Positions 15,208 to 24,623 of a stretch of 64,000 bases of DNA are shown one piece after another; position 1 is the first letter of the stretch; each line of letters begins with the position of its first letter. Below the pieces are notes generated by a model. That model saw nothing but the letters and a program-made list of their open reading frames with translations, was not told the origin of the DNA and made no database searches. Source of the DNA: Tabrizicola soli (lineage in GTDB: Bacteria > Pseudomonadota > Alphaproteobacteria > Rhodobacterales > Rhodobacteraceae); assembly GCF_015999335.1 (NCBI RefSeq), contig NZ_JAEACP010000008.1, positions 124,001-188,000 of the forward strand, given 5' to 3'. A program made the position numbers and the translations under genes.

Positions 15208-15476
15208 CCGATCACCTTCTTCCATTCCTGGATCATCACCGACTGGAACAGCCCGGCCTTGGCATAGGGATCCGCCGCCGCCCAGGAATCGGCTTCCGCC
15301 TTCGATGCGACGTTCAGGATCACGAGGCTGCCGCACATCTGCCCGGCGGCGTCGATGAAGGGCCCCGCCTGCTCGACCACGCCCGAGGCCTGGATATGCG
15401 CCAGATGGGCGGCGCGGTTCTCGACGCGGGTCTGCAGCGCATTGGGTTTGTCAAGGCAGATCAGGGCGTAACGCAT
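15204..15476 (-). CDS. YciI-like protein
   Basis: The 90-residue product is a YCII-family dimeric alpha+beta barrel. The conserved His lies in NRAAHLAHI (about 20-28) and the Asp in AAADPYAKAGLF (about 66-77), where DPY is the family signature. The enzymatic role of the family is poorly defined. It sits between gpsA and the EVE gene in a tight leftward cluster headed by tsaD, an arrangement often seen in Rhodobacteraceae. Confidence 0.92.
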   Translation of the reverse strand: MRYALICLDKPNALQTRVENRAAHLAHIQASGVVEQAGPFIDAAGQMCGSLVILNVASKAEADSWAAADPYAKAGLFQSVMIQEWKKVIG

Positions 15477-15479
15477 CTC

Positions 15480-16436
15480 TCATTCCTGTTTCAGCGGACG
15501 GTTCATCAGATGGGCTTCGGCACTCTCCAAGGTGATCCGGCCCGAGGCAAGGGCATCGACCATGGCGGTCACCGGCATGTCGACGCCGCGTTCGGCGGCC
15601 AGCCGCACCACGGCGCGGGCGGTGGCCACGCCCTCGACCGTGACCGCGGGGTCGAAGGCCTCTCTCCGGCCGAGTGCGACCCCGAAGCGAAAGTTGCGCG
15701 ACTGGCTGGAGGTGCAGGTCAGCACCAGATCGCCAAAGCCCGACAGGCCGGCCAGCGTCTCGGCCCGCGCGCCCAGGACTTCGGCAAGGCGCACCATCTC
15801 GGCATAGCCGCGCGTCATCAGGGCCGCCCGCGCGCTGTCGCCCAGGCCGGCGCCGATCACCACGCCCGCCGCAATGGCGATGACATTCTTCAGCGCCCCA
15901 CCCAGTTCCGCGCCGCGCACGTCGTCCGTGCGGTAAAGCCGCAGGGTCGGGGTCGACAGCAGCTCCTGCAGCGCCGAGGCATCGCCGGTCGCGGCCAGGG
16001 TCAGCGCCGTCGGCAATCCCCGCGCGATGTCAAAGGCAAAGCTCGGCCCGGTCAGGATCGCCGCCTCGGCCCCTGGACGCCGGGCAAGGATCATCTCGAC
16101 CGGGCCGAGAAGGCTGGCAAGGTCCACGCCCTTGCAGCAGGCGACCAGCGGCTGGCGCGCGCCGATCTGCGGCCAGCGGTCCAGAAGCCCGCCCAGCGCC
16201 TGCGTCGGCACCGCCAGCAGCAGCGCGCGACCGCCCAGAACCGCCGCGAGCTCGGCCTCGACCGCAAGGTTCTCCGGCAGCATCACCCCCGGCAAGGCCC
16301 GGGCGTTCTGCCGCGCCGTCTGCATCGCGCGCACCTGCGCCGGATCGCGCGCCCACATCCGCACCTCGCGCCCGCCATTGGCCAGCGCCACCGCCAGCGC
16401 CGTCCCGAAGGCCCCCGCCCCGACAATCCCGATCAC
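15480..16436 (-). CDS. gpsA: NAD(P)-dependent glycerol-3-phosphate dehydrogenase
   Basis: Makes sn-glycerol 3-phosphate from dihydroxyacetone phosphate for phospholipid synthesis. The 318 residues have the N-terminal Rossmann motif [13 protein letters not shown] (3-15), the conserved substrate-site segment [18 protein letters not shown], and the C-terminal signature [19 protein letters not shown]. The start is GTG, overlapping the tsaD stop by 4 bases; a much longer in-frame extension upstream runs antisense-free through tsaD in another frame and is rejected. Length is slightly below the usual 330. Confidence 0.95.
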   Translation of the reverse strand: MIGIVGAGAFGTALAVALANGGREVRMWARDPAQVRAMQTARQNARALPGVMLPENLAVEAELAAVLGGRALLLAVPTQALGGLLDRWPQIGARQPLVACCKGVDLASLLGPVEMILARRPGAEAAILTGPSFAFDIARGLPTALTLAATGDASALQELLSTPTLRLYRTDDVRGAELGGALKNVIAIAAGVVIGAGLGDSARAALMTRGYAEMVRLAEVLGARAETLAGLSGFGDLVLTCTSSQSRNFRFGVALGRREAFDPAVTVEGVATARAVVRLAAERGVDMPVTAMVDALASGRITLESAEAHLMNRPLKQE

Positions 16437-17518
16437 GCCTTGGCCCCCTTCCTGCCCGAGCCCAGCAGCGCCGGCGCCGTTTCGTCCAGCGGCCAGCGGG
16501 GCCGGGCCGCGAAATGGGGCGGCGTCTCCAGTCCGGCCCGCCGCCGCTCGATCCCCGCCCAGGCGATCATCGCCGCATTGTCGGTGCACAGCCGCAAGGG
16601 CGGGGCCAGGAACGGCACCCCGGCGCGCTCCGCCACCGCCTCCAGCCGCGCCCGGATCGCCTTGTTCGCGGCCACCCCGCCGGCCACGCACAGCGCCGTG
16701 GGCCGGACCCCGCACAGCTCCAGCGCCCGCGCGGTCTTGACCGCCAGCACCTCGGCCACCGCCGCCTGGAACCCTGCGCAAAGATCGCGGCGGTCCTGAA
16801 GCGTGATCCCGCCCTTTTCCGCCACCAGCGCATCCCGCGCCCGCAGCAGCGCGGTTTTCAGGCCCGAGAACGAAAGATCGCAGCCCTCGCGGTCCAGAAG
16901 CGGCCGGGGAAAGCGGAACCGGCCCGGATCGCCCAGCGCCGCCTCGGCCTCGACCGAGGGGCCACCGGGCTGCGGCAGGGCCAGAAGCTTCGCGGTCTTG
17001 TCGAAAGCCTCGCCCGGCGCGTCGTCGATCGTGCCGCCCAGGCGGCGAAAGCGATCGACGCCCTCGACGGACAGGAACTGGCAATGCCCGCCCGAGACCA
17101 GCAGCATCAGATAGGGAAAAGCGACGCCATCGGTCAGCCGGGGTGTCAGCGCATGGCCTGCCAGGTGGTTCACCGCGACCAGCGGCAAGCCCGTCGCCGC
17201 CGCCAGCCCGCGCGCCAGCATCACGCCGGAGAGGACGCCGCCGATCAGCCCCGGCCCCGCCGTCACCGCGATCCCGTCCAGTCCGGCCAGCGGCACACCG
17301 GCCGCCGCCAGCGCCTCCGCCACCACGCCATCCAGCCGCTCGGCATGGGCACGGGCGGCGATCTCGGGGACGACCCCGCCGAACGCCTCGTGCAGCGCGG
17401 TCTGGCCCAGCACGACCGAGGACAGGATCTCCGGCCCGGCCCCGCCCAGCCGCACCACCGCCGCGGCGGTATCGTCGCAGCTTGATTCGATGCCGAGGAG
17501 GGTCAGGGTCCGGTCCAT
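16433..17518 (-). CDS. tsaD: tRNA N6-adenosine threonylcarbamoyltransferase TsaD
   Basis: Transfers the threonylcarbamoyl group to A37 of ANN-decoding tRNAs (t6A), together with TsaB and TsaE. The 361 residues have the N-terminal [14 protein letters not shown] motif (9-22), the metal-site histidines in [11 protein letters not shown] (about 113-123), and the ASKH-fold glycine motif [12 protein letters not shown] near 279-290. It heads the leftward tsaD-gpsA-yciI-EVE cluster and is divergent from hemD across 38 bases. Confidence 0.97.
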   Translation of the reverse strand: MDRTLTLLGIESSCDDTAAAVVRLGGAGPEILSSVVLGQTALHEAFGGVVPEIAARAHAERLDGVVAEALAAAGVPLAGLDGIAVTAGPGLIGGVLSGVMLARGLAAATGLPLVAVNHLAGHALTPRLTDGVAFPYLMLLVSGGHCQFLSVEGVDRFRRLGGTIDDAPGEAFDKTAKLLALPQPGGPSVEAEAALGDPGRFRFPRPLLDREGCDLSFSGLKTALLRARDALVAEKGGITLQDRRDLCAGFQAAVAEVLAVKTARALELCGVRPTALCVAGGVAANKAIRARLEAVAERAGVPFLAPPLRLCTDNAAMIAWAGIERRRAGLETPPHFAARPRWPLDETAPALLGSGRKGAKA

Positions 17519-17556
17519 GGCCGCCGTTGCGAAAGGGGTCAGGGGCAGGTAACACC

Positions 17557-18291
17557 ATGGGCATGGCGATACAATCCAGAGTCGTGCCGGTGCTCCTGAC
17601 CCGGCCCGAGGAACAGTCGAGAAGCTTTGCCGCCGCCCTGCGCGGCCGCTACGGCGACAGGGTGCGGCCGGTCCTCTCGCCGTTGATGCGGCCGGTGAAC
17701 CTTTCCCCCGACCTGCCCCCCGGCCCCTTCGCGGCGGTGATCTTCACCTCGCTGCAAGGGGTGACGGCCGCCCTGCCGTATCGCGCCGCGCTGCCGCGCC
17801 TCACCTGGTGCGTCGGGGGCCGGACGGCACAAGAGGCACGGTCGGCGGGCTTCCAGACCCGCGCTGCCGAGGGCGATGCCGAGTCGCTGATCGCCGCGAT
17901 CCTGGCCAATCCGCCCCCCGGCCGGCTCCTCCACCTGCGCGGCGCGGAGTCGCGCGGAAACGTGGCCCCGAGGCTTACGGTCGCGGGTGTCCCGGCCGAG
18001 GCTACCGTCATCTACCGGCAGGAGGCGCAGCCCCTCGCCCCGGCGGCGGCGGAACTGCTCCGGAAGCCTGGCGTTGTGATCGTGCCGCTGTTCTCGCCCC
18101 GCAGCGCGGCGCTGTTCCGGGCCGCCCTGCCGCCGGACCATGCCGCCAGCCTCGGCCTCGTGGCGATGAGCCGGAACGTGGCCGATGAGTTGCTGGGCCT
18201 GCGGGGGCGGGTGGTGGTGGCCCGGCGGCCGGATGCCGAGGCGATGCTTCAGGGTCTGGACGAGCTGATTGCCGCAGCCCCGCCGCCTTGA
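17557..18291 (+). CDS. hemD: uroporphyrinogen-III synthase
   Basis: Cyclises hydroxymethylbilane to uroporphyrinogen III. The 244 residues show the loosely conserved HemD pattern: [18 protein letters not shown] near 11-28, [14 protein letters not shown] near 60-73, [14 protein letters not shown] near 123-136, and a C-terminal VALSR-like segment ([11 protein letters not shown]). The first ATG is used; a second ATG two codons on is equally possible. hemC, often found beside tsaD/hemD in other alphaproteobacteria, is not here. The following mic60 and hemY genes make the position diagnostic. Confidence 0.9.
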   Translation: MGMAIQSRVVPVLLTRPEEQSRSFAAALRGRYGDRVRPVLSPLMRPVNLSPDLPPGPFAAVIFTSLQGVTAALPYRAALPRLTWCVGGRTAQEARSAGFQTRAAEGDAESLIAAILANPPPGRLLHLRGAESRGNVAPRLTVAGVPAEATVIYRQEAQPLAPAAAELLRKPGVVIVPLFSPRSAALFRAALPPDHAASLGLVAMSRNVADELLGLRGRVVVARRPDAEAMLQGLDELIAAAPPP

Positions 18292-18345
18292 ACGCCCCTG
18301 CGGCGAGTGCTTAGGTGGGATGGAATTGGTGAAAGGGCCGCTGCC

Positions 18346-19467
18346 ATGGCAAGACGCAAGGATCCCCTGACCGAGGCGGAGGCCGAAGCCGCAGCCGACA
18401 CCCCGGCCGAGGCGGCGGCGGAAAGCCCCGCCCTGCCCTCCGATGCCCTGCCTGCGGACGCCCTGGCCGCCGAGATCCTGCCGCATCCCGATTCCGCACC
18501 CGCCGACCCCGCGCCCGGTCCTTCGCCATCCCCGCCGCCCCGGCGCGGCCCCGGCATCCTCGGCCCCCTGCTTGGCGGCGCCCTGGCCGCGCTGGGGGGC
18601 TTTGCGCTCTCGCATTACAACGTCTTCGGCCTTGTCCCGCCGCCCGCCGATCTCGCCCCCCTGGCCCAGGCCGACCAGGACCAGGCCGCCGCCCTCGCCG
18701 CGCTCCGCTCCGAGGTCGCGACCGTCGCCTCCCGCCTTGCCGAGCTGGAAGGCGCACCCGCGTCCCGGCCCGACACCGCCCGGCTGGACGATCTGGACCA
18801 GCGCATTGCCGCGCTCGAGACCCTGCCCCAGGACGGCGATGCCGGCACGGCCGCCCTTGCCGCGCGCCTCGCCAGGCTGGAGCAGCAACTCTCCGCGCAG
18901 CCCCCCGCCGCCGATCAGGCCGAGGTGGACGCCGCCCTCGCCCGCCTGGCCGAAGCCGAAGCCGAGGCTTCCCGCCGCGCCGATGAGGCGACAGCCGCAG
19001 CCGAAGCGGCGGCGCACAAGGCCCGGCTCGACCAGCTGCGCGAGACCGTGGCCTCCGGCGTCCCCTTCGAGGCCGAGCTTGCCGCGCTGAACGACCCCGA
19101 CCTCGCCGCCAGCCTCTCGCCCCATGCCGCGGGGATCGCGACCCTCGCCGCGCTGCAGGCAGACTTCCCCGAGGCCGCGCGGCAGTCGCTGCAACTCGCC
19201 CGCGCCAATGCCCCGGATACCGGCTGGGGCGCGCGGCTGACCGATTTCCTCGCCGCCCAGACCGGCGCACGCTCCCTCACCCCGCGCGAAGGCGACGACC
19301 CCGACGCCGTGCTCTCCCGCGCCGAATTCGCTTTGGCCGAGGGCCGTCTGGCCGACGCCCTGGCCGAGGTGAAGACCCTGCCGGAACCGATCCGCGCGCC
19401 CATCGCCGACTGGATCGCCCGGGCCGAGGCGCGGCTGGCCGTTCTTGCCGCGCTGGAGGGCAAATGA
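18346..19467 (+). CDS. mic60: alphaproteobacterial Mic60 (mitofilin family, COG4223)
   Basis: Inner-membrane organiser related to the mitochondrial cristae-junction protein Mic60; in alphaproteobacteria it shapes intracytoplasmic membranes and contacts the outer membrane. The 373 residues have an alanine/proline-rich cytoplasmic head (1-68), one membrane helix (about 70-88, ILGPLLGGALAALGGFAL), a long periplasmic coiled coil (about 100-235), and a C-terminal mitofilin-like helical domain (about 240-373). The stop overlaps hemY by 4 bases; the hemD-mic60-hemY order is typical of the class. Confidence 0.9.
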   Translation: MARRKDPLTEAEAEAAADTPAEAAAESPALPSDALPADALAAEILPHPDSAPADPAPGPSPSPPPRRGPGILGPLLGGALAALGGFALSHYNVFGLVPPPADLAPLAQADQDQAAALAALRSEVATVASRLAELEGAPASRPDTARLDDLDQRIAALETLPQDGDAGTAALAARLARLEQQLSAQPPAADQAEVDAALARLAEAEAEASRRADEATAAAEAAAHKARLDQLRETVASGVPFEAELAALNDPDLAASLSPHAAGIATLAALQADFPEAARQSLQLARANAPDTGWGARLTDFLAAQTGARSLTPREGDDPDAVLSRAEFALAEGRLADALAEVKTLPEPIRAPIADWIARAEARLAVLAALEGK

Positions 19468-20927
19468 TGCTGGTATCCCTGACCAAGGTCATCCTCTTCA
19501 TCGCCCTCGTCGCCGCCTTGGCCATCGGGGCCGGGATCCTTGCCGAAACCGGCGGCGCCATGCGCATCACCGTCGCCGGCTGGGAGTTCACCATCGGCCC
19601 GGTCCAGGCGGTCGTCCTTGCCGTCCTCCTGCTGCTCGCCGTCTGGCTGGCGCTGCGGATCCTTGGCCTTCTGGGCGCGGTGATCCGCTTCCTGAATGGC
19701 GACGAGACCGCGATTTCCCGCTATTTCGACCGCAACCGCGAGCGCAAGGGCTATCGCGCCCTGTCGGAGGCGATGCTGGCCCTCGCCTCGGGCGAGCCGC
19801 GCCAGGCGCTGTCCCGCGCCCGCAGCGCCGAACGCCTGCTGCGCAAGCCCGAACTCACCACGCTCCTGATCGCCCAGGCGGCCGAAGCGGCAGGCGAGCG
19901 GAAAGAGGCGACCGAGGCCTACAAGGCGCTGCTGGCCCAGGATGCGACCCGCTTCGTCGGCATCCGTGGCCTGATGCAGCAGAAACTGGCCGAGGGCGAC
20001 CGTGAACTGGCGCTGAAACTGGCCGAAAAGGCGTTCCAGCTCCGCCCGCGCCATGCCGAGACTCAGGACATCCTGCTCAAGCTGCAATCCGACGCCGGCG
20101 ACTGGTCCGGCGCGCGGGCGACGCTGGGGGCGAAACTCAAGACCGGCAGCCTGCCCAAGGACGTCTATCGCCGCCGCGACGCGGTGCTGGCGCTGCAACA
20201 GGCACGCAGCGTGATCGACGAAAGCGCCAGCATCGAGGCCCGCGAGGCCGCGATCGAGGCCAACCGCCTCTCTCCCGACCTGATCCCCGCCGCCGCCATG
20301 GCCGCGCGCGGCTATGTCGGCAAGGGCGAACACCGCAACGCCGCCCGCGTGCTGAAAAAGGCCTGGGAGGTCCTGCCCCACCCCGACCTCGCCGCCGCCT
20401 TCGCCGAGATCGAACCGCAGGAAACGCCGCAAGAGCGCCTGAAACGCTTCCGCACCTTGACCGCCCTGCACCCCGACCACGACGAGACGCGGATGCTTCT
20501 GGCCGAGCTTCTGGTCGCGGCCGAGGATTTCCCCGAGGCCCGCCGCGCGCTTGGCGATGTGCCGACCCGCCATCCGACCCAGCGGTCGCTGGCGATCCTC
20601 GCCTCGATCGCGCGCGGCGAAGGGGCCGAGGATGCCGCCGTGCGCGAACTGGTGGCCAAGGCCATCGCTGCCCCGCGCGGCCCGCAATGGGTCTGCGACC
20701 ATTGCCACGCGATCCATGACGGCTGGCAGCCGGTCTGCGACAATTGCGGCAGCTTCGACACCCTTTCCTGGCGCGAGCCCCCGGCGACCGCCGCCGCCTC
20801 TCCCGCCTTGGCCGAGCTTCTGCCGCTGATCGAGCCCCGCCCCGCGCCGGAACCCGAAGCCCTGCCCCCGCCGGAGGAACCCGAGGAGCAACCGCCCCTG
20901 GACGAGATCGCCCGCCGCGCGACCTGA
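19464..20927 (+). CDS. hemY: HemY protein (TPR, heme-biosynthesis-linked) with C-terminal zinc ribbon
   Basis: Inner-membrane protein genetically linked to heme synthesis; not the Bacillus protoporphyrinogen oxidase of the same name. The 487 residues have two N-terminal membrane helices (about 5-24 and 43-68) and a conserved amphipathic DRNRERKGYRALSEAMLALA stretch near 90-109. TPR-type repeats follow to about 400. A CDHCH...CDNCG pair near 411-430 looks like a zinc ribbon similar to that of LapB/YciM. It is translated with mic60 through an ATGA overlap. Confidence 0.92.
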   Translation: MMLVSLTKVILFIALVAALAIGAGILAETGGAMRITVAGWEFTIGPVQAVVLAVLLLLAVWLALRILGLLGAVIRFLNGDETAISRYFDRNRERKGYRALSEAMLALASGEPRQALSRARSAERLLRKPELTTLLIAQAAEAAGERKEATEAYKALLAQDATRFVGIRGLMQQKLAEGDRELALKLAEKAFQLRPRHAETQDILLKLQSDAGDWSGARATLGAKLKTGSLPKDVYRRRDAVLALQQARSVIDESASIEAREAAIEANRLSPDLIPAAAMAARGYVGKGEHRNAARVLKKAWEVLPHPDLAAAFAEIEPQETPQERLKRFRTLTALHPDHDETRMLLAELLVAAEDFPEARRALGDVPTRHPTQRSLAILASIARGEGAEDAAVRELVAKAIAAPRGPQWVCDHCHAIHDGWQPVCDNCGSFDTLSWREPPATAAASPALAELLPLIEPRPAPEPEALPPPEEPEEQPPLDEIARRAT

Positions 20928-20990
20928 CGGGCGTAAATTGGGGCTACACAGTCGCGGCAGCCGGTGCTAATAGCCGGGCCATGGAAGCGT

Positions 20991-21066
20991 GCCGGTGTAG
21001 CTCAGCTGGTAGAGCACGTCATTCGTAATGATGGGGTCGGGGGTTCGAGTCCCTTCACCGGCACCA
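20991..21066 (+). tRNA. tRNA-Thr (anticodon CGT)
   Basis: A complete 76-base cloverleaf including an encoded CCA end. The acceptor stem is GCCGGTG/CACCGGC, the D arm GCTC...GAGC, and the anticodon stem CGTCA/TGATG around the loop TTCGTAA, with anticodon CGT at 21024-21026 reading ACG. The variable loop has five bases. The T stem GGGGG/CCCTT contains two G-T wobble pairs. It lies 63 bases after hemY. Confidence 0.95.
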
Positions 21067-21143
21067 CGCTTCCAAGGTTTACCCAGGGTCTCCAATGGCT
21101 TGCAAGCCGCAGCCCACAGTTCCCGATGCGGCGGGCCGCCCGT

Positions 21144-22031
21144 CTAGTCTCTGCCTTCCGTCTCTCGCAGAAGCCATTCCTTCAGGCGCTGCGTCGCCGG
21201 GCCGCTGTCGCCGTTGCCGACAAGAAAGTACCCTGACCCGGGCAAGGTGACCTCCCTGCCGAGAGGAACAAGCGTTCCGCGTTCCAGATGACCGTCGATC
21301 AGCCCCCGCCAGCCAAGCGCCAGACCCTGTCCGCCCATCGCGGCCTCGATCACCAGGGAATAAGTGTTCAGCCGCAGGTTGCCGCTATCCTTCAGCGGCG
21401 CGTCCCCCTGGCCGATCGCCGCAAGGTAGCGGCGCCAGTCAAGCCAGGGCGACGGATCCTTGCTGTCGAGGTGGATCAGCCGGAACGAACCGGGCCTTCC
21501 CGCCGGATGGTCGCTTGCCAGCGCGGGGGCGCAGACGGGCACCACCCTTTCCGCCATGAGCAGGGTCGCGTCCGGGCCGAAGCGGTCATGCGAGCCGAAG
21601 AACACGGCGACGTCGTTGGGCTGCAACTGGCCGGGATCGCTGTGCTGCGAGGCGATCACCTGGATGTCGATGCCGGGATTGGCCTGGCTGAAGCGGTGGA
21701 TCCGCGGGATCAGCCACAGGCCGGAGAAGGCGTAGTCGGTATGAAGCCGCAGCAGGTTCTGTCCCGGACGCGCCCTGATCCGGCTTGCCAGCTTGTCGAT
21801 ACGCTCGACGCTGCCGGAGAGGATGTCGAACAGGGCCTCGCCGTTGTCGGTCAATTCCACGCCGCGATGCAGCCTGCGGATCAGCGGGGTGCCGAATTCC
21901 TGCTCGGCCCGCTTGATCTGATAGCTGACGGCGGGCTGGGTCAGGTGCAGCGCCCTCGCGGCCTCGGACAGGCTGCCACGGCGGCCCACTTCGACGAAGA
22001 CCCTGATCCAGCCCAGGTCGATATCGCGCAT
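21144..22031 (-). CDS. LysR-type regulator, probable choline-sulfate utilisation regulator
   Basis: The 295 residues have an N-terminal winged helix-turn-helix (about 5-63, with GSLSEAARALHLTQPAVSYQIK) and a type-2 periplasmic-binding effector domain (about 90-290). It is divergent from choX and betC, and the sequence resembles the LysR proteins that accompany choline sulfatase clusters. Control of the rightward choX-betC-maturase genes is therefore likely. The shared 103-base spacer contains two copies of GATATAAAATT, one directly at its own start and one before choX. Confidence 0.88.
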   Translation of the reverse strand: MRDIDLGWIRVFVEVGRRGSLSEAARALHLTQPAVSYQIKRAEQEFGTPLIRRLHRGVELTDNGEALFDILSGSVERIDKLASRIRARPGQNLLRLHTDYAFSGLWLIPRIHRFSQANPGIDIQVIASQHSDPGQLQPNDVAVFFGSHDRFGPDATLLMAERVVPVCAPALASDHPAGRPGSFRLIHLDSKDPSPWLDWRRYLAAIGQGDAPLKDSGNLRLNTYSLVIEAAMGGQGLALGWRGLIDGHLERGTLVPLGREVTLPGSGYFLVGNGDSGPATQRLKEWLLRETEGRD

Positions 22032-22033
22032 CT

Positions 22034-22109
22034 GATATAAAATTCCCTTTGGTCAGATCTGAAAAAAATCCATCTTCACATGGCAGTTCATCCGGTCCGA
22101 TATAAAATT
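22034..22109. promoter_or_regulatory. paired 11-base direct repeats in the LysR/choX spacer
   Basis: GATATAAAATT occurs at 22034-22044 and again at 22099-22109, 65 bases apart, in a short AT-rich spacer within a GC-rich genome. The left copy is part of CTGATATAAAATT...GGTCAG, a partial dyad. They are candidate binding sites for the divergent LysR regulator, or promoter -10 regions. Sites for LysR proteins often occur as such pairs. Confidence 0.45.
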
Positions 22110-22134
22110 GCAATGCATTCTCAGGAGGGGGAAG

Positions 22135-23073
22135 ATGCGGGTTTCCATTACAGTCATGCTCGCGGCGGGGCTGGTTGGCTGCACGACGCTTGGCGCGCTG
22201 GCGGATGACGCGGGCTGCAAGGTGATCCGCATGTCGGATCCGGGCTGGACGGACATCACCGCGACCAACGGGGTGGCGCATGTCGTGCTGACGGCGCTGG
22301 GCTACCAGCCGGACATCCGCTCGCTCTCGGTGCCGATCGGCTACGAGGCGATGAAATCGGGGGATACGGATGTGTTCCTTGGCAACTGGATGCCGGCCCA
22401 GCAACATTTCATCGACGACCTGAACAGCGCCGGTGCCATCGAGGTCCTGGCCCGAAATCTGGCCGGCGCAAAGTTCACGCTGGCGGTGCCGGCCTATATG
22501 AAGGACCGTGGCATCAAGGATTTCGCCGATCTTGCCGCCCATGCCGAAGAATTCGACAGCACGATCTACGGGATCGAGGCCGGGGCGCCGGCCAATGCCA
22601 GTATCCAGAAGATGATCGACGAGGGCGACTTCGGGCTGACGGGCTGGCATCTCGTCGAATCCAGCGAGCAAGGGATGCTGGCGCAGGTGGAGCGCGCGGT
22701 GAAGGCGGAGGAGGGCATCGTCTTCCTGGCCTGGGCGCCGCATCCGATGAACGAACAGTTCCCCTTGGAGTACCTGTCGGGCGGCGACGCCTATTTCGGC
22801 CCGGACTACGGCGGCGCCGATGTCCATACCCTGGCGCGCAAGGGCTGGCCCGAGACCTGCCCGAACGCGGCCCGCCTGTTCGGCAACATGGCCTTCGAGA
22901 TCGGGATGGAGAACCAGCTCATGGGCAAGATCCTGGGCGGGCAGGATGCCTCGGCGGCGGCGGCGGAGTGGCTGAAGGCGAACCCCGGCGTTCTGGCCGG
23001 GTGGCTTGACGGCGTGACCACGCTCGACGGTCAGCCCGGCGAGCCTGCGGTGAAAGCCGCGCTTGGCCTCTGA
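22135..23073 (+). CDS. choX: choline ABC transporter substrate-binding protein
   Basis: The 312-residue type-2 binding protein is of the ChoX/ProX kind for choline-like quaternary amines. Features are VIRMSDPGWTDITATNGVA near 26-44, DVFLGNWMPAQ near 80-90, a YGIEAGAPANASIQKMID segment, and several Trp residues that would form the aromatic cage. A strong AGGAGGGGG ribosome site precedes the ATG. The signal region contains LVGC (13-16), so it may be a lipoprotein; cleavage after ALA (about 24) is the alternative. Permease and ATPase partners are not in the window. Confidence 0.9.
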   Translation: MRVSITVMLAAGLVGCTTLGALADDAGCKVIRMSDPGWTDITATNGVAHVVLTALGYQPDIRSLSVPIGYEAMKSGDTDVFLGNWMPAQQHFIDDLNSAGAIEVLARNLAGAKFTLAVPAYMKDRGIKDFADLAAHAEEFDSTIYGIEAGAPANASIQKMIDEGDFGLTGWHLVESSEQGMLAQVERAVKAEEGIVFLAWAPHPMNEQFPLEYLSGGDAYFGPDYGGADVHTLARKGWPETCPNAARLFGNMAFEIGMENQLMGKILGGQDASAAAAEWLKANPGVLAGWLDGVTTLDGQPGEPAVKAALGL

Positions 23074-23094
23074 ACCGACGAAGGGCGCTGCACG

Positions 23095-24615
23095 ATGCGA
23101 CAGCCGAACATCCTGGTCCTGATGGTCGACCAGCTGAACGGGACCTTGTTCCCGGACGGTCCGGCAGCATTCCTGCATGCGCCGAACCTGAGAGCATTGG
23201 CAGGGCGCTCGCTGCGCTTTGCCAACAGCTATACCGCAAGCCCGCTTTGCGCGCCGGCGCGGGCCTCGTTCATGTCGGGGCAACTGCCGTCCCGGACCCG
23301 CGTCTACGACAATGCCGCCGAATTCGCCTCGGACATTCCGACCTATGCCCACCATCTGCGGCGGGCGGGCTATCGGACCATCCTGTCGGGCAAGATGCAT
23401 TTCGTCGGACCGGACCAGATGCACGGCTTCGAGGAACGCCTGACCACCGACATCTATCCGGCCGATTTCGGCTGGACCCCGGACTATCGCAAGCCTGGCG
23501 AGCGGATCGACTGGTGGTATCACAACCTCGGCTCGGTCACCGGGGCGGGCGTGGCCGAGACGACGAACCAGATGGAATACGACGACGAGGTCGTGTTCCT
23601 GGCCAACCAGAAGCTTTACGAACTGTCACGCGGCAGCGACGACCCCGCGCGTCGCCCCTGGTGCATGACGGTGTCGCTGTCGCATCCACATGACCCCTTC
23701 GTCGCCCGCAAGAAATACTGGGACCTCTACGACGATTGCCCGGCGCTTGACCCCGAACAGCCCGCCATTCCCTTCGACCGGCAGGACCCGCATTCCCAGC
23801 GCCTGAACCTGGCAAGCGATTATCGCGGCTTCGACATCACGGACCGGGATGTCCGCCGCGCCCGTCAGGGGTATTTCGCCAACATCTCCTATGTCGACGG
23901 CAAGATCGGAGAGCTGCTCGACACGCTGGCGCGGACCCGGATGGATCAGGAGACGATCATCCTCTTCGTCTCGGACCATGGCGAAATGCTGGGCGAACGG
24001 GGGATGTGGTTCAAGATGAGCTTCCGCGAGGGCGCTTCTCGCGTGCCGCTGATGATCGCAAGCCCGACGCTGCAACCGGACCTGGTCGAAACGCCTGTCT
24101 CGACGCTGGACGTCACCCCGACGCTGGCCGCGCTGGCCGGGATCGCGCTGGACGAGATCACCCCCTGGACCGACGGCAGGTCGCTGCTGCCCGTCGCCGC
24201 CGGAGCATCGCGCGGCCCCGTCCTGATGGAATATGCGGCCGAAGGCAGCCATGCGCCCATGGTCGCGATCCGCGACGGACGCTACAAGTTCATCCATTGC
24301 GAGATCGATCCGCCGCAGCTTTTCGACCTCGTCGAAGACCCGGGCGAGACGCGCAATCTGGCCGGAGACCCCGACCATGCCGATCTCGTGGCCGCCTTCC
24401 GGGATCGGGTCCGGACGCAATGGGACATGGTTGCCTTCGACGCCGAGGTGCGCCAAAGCCAGGCCCGGCGCTGGATCGTCTATGAGGCCCTGCGCAACGG
24501 GGCCTATTTCCCCTGGGATTACCAGCCGCTGCAACGGGCGAGCGAGCGTTACATGCGCAACCACATGGACCTGAACGTGCTGGAGGAGAGCAGGCGATTT
24601 CCCCGCGGGGAATAG
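23095..24615 (+). CDS. betC: choline sulfatase
   Basis: Hydrolyses choline-O-sulfate to choline and sulfate, giving both an osmoprotectant precursor and sulfur. The 506 residues form an alkaline-phosphatase-fold sulfatase with metal ligands in MVDQ near 10-13 and in VSDHGEMLGE near 296-305. The signature CAPAR has the Cys (residue 52) that must be converted to formylglycine. The C-terminal extension (about 420-506, with LNVLEESRRFP) is characteristic of choline sulfatases. No signal peptide is seen, so it is cytosolic. It lies 21 bases after choX; the maturase follows. Confidence 0.95.
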   Translation: MRQPNILVLMVDQLNGTLFPDGPAAFLHAPNLRALAGRSLRFANSYTASPLCAPARASFMSGQLPSRTRVYDNAAEFASDIPTYAHHLRRAGYRTILSGKMHFVGPDQMHGFEERLTTDIYPADFGWTPDYRKPGERIDWWYHNLGSVTGAGVAETTNQMEYDDEVVFLANQKLYELSRGSDDPARRPWCMTVSLSHPHDPFVARKKYWDLYDDCPALDPEQPAIPFDRQDPHSQRLNLASDYRGFDITDRDVRRARQGYFANISYVDGKIGELLDTLARTRMDQETIILFVSDHGEMLGERGMWFKMSFREGASRVPLMIASPTLQPDLVETPVSTLDVTPTLAALAGIALDEITPWTDGRSLLPVAAGASRGPVLMEYAAEGSHAPMVAIRDGRYKFIHCEIDPPQLFDLVEDPGETRNLAGDPDHADLVAAFRDRVRTQWDMVAFDAEVRQSQARRWIVYEALRNGAYFPWDYQPLQRASERYMRNHMDLNVLEESRRFPRGE

Positions 24616-24623
24616 CCGACACC

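Noticed and set aside
16437-17564. In-frame extension of gpsA through tsaD
   Set aside because: The extension is glycine/arginine-rich shadow of tsaD; the GTG at 16436 begins directly with the Rossmann motif.
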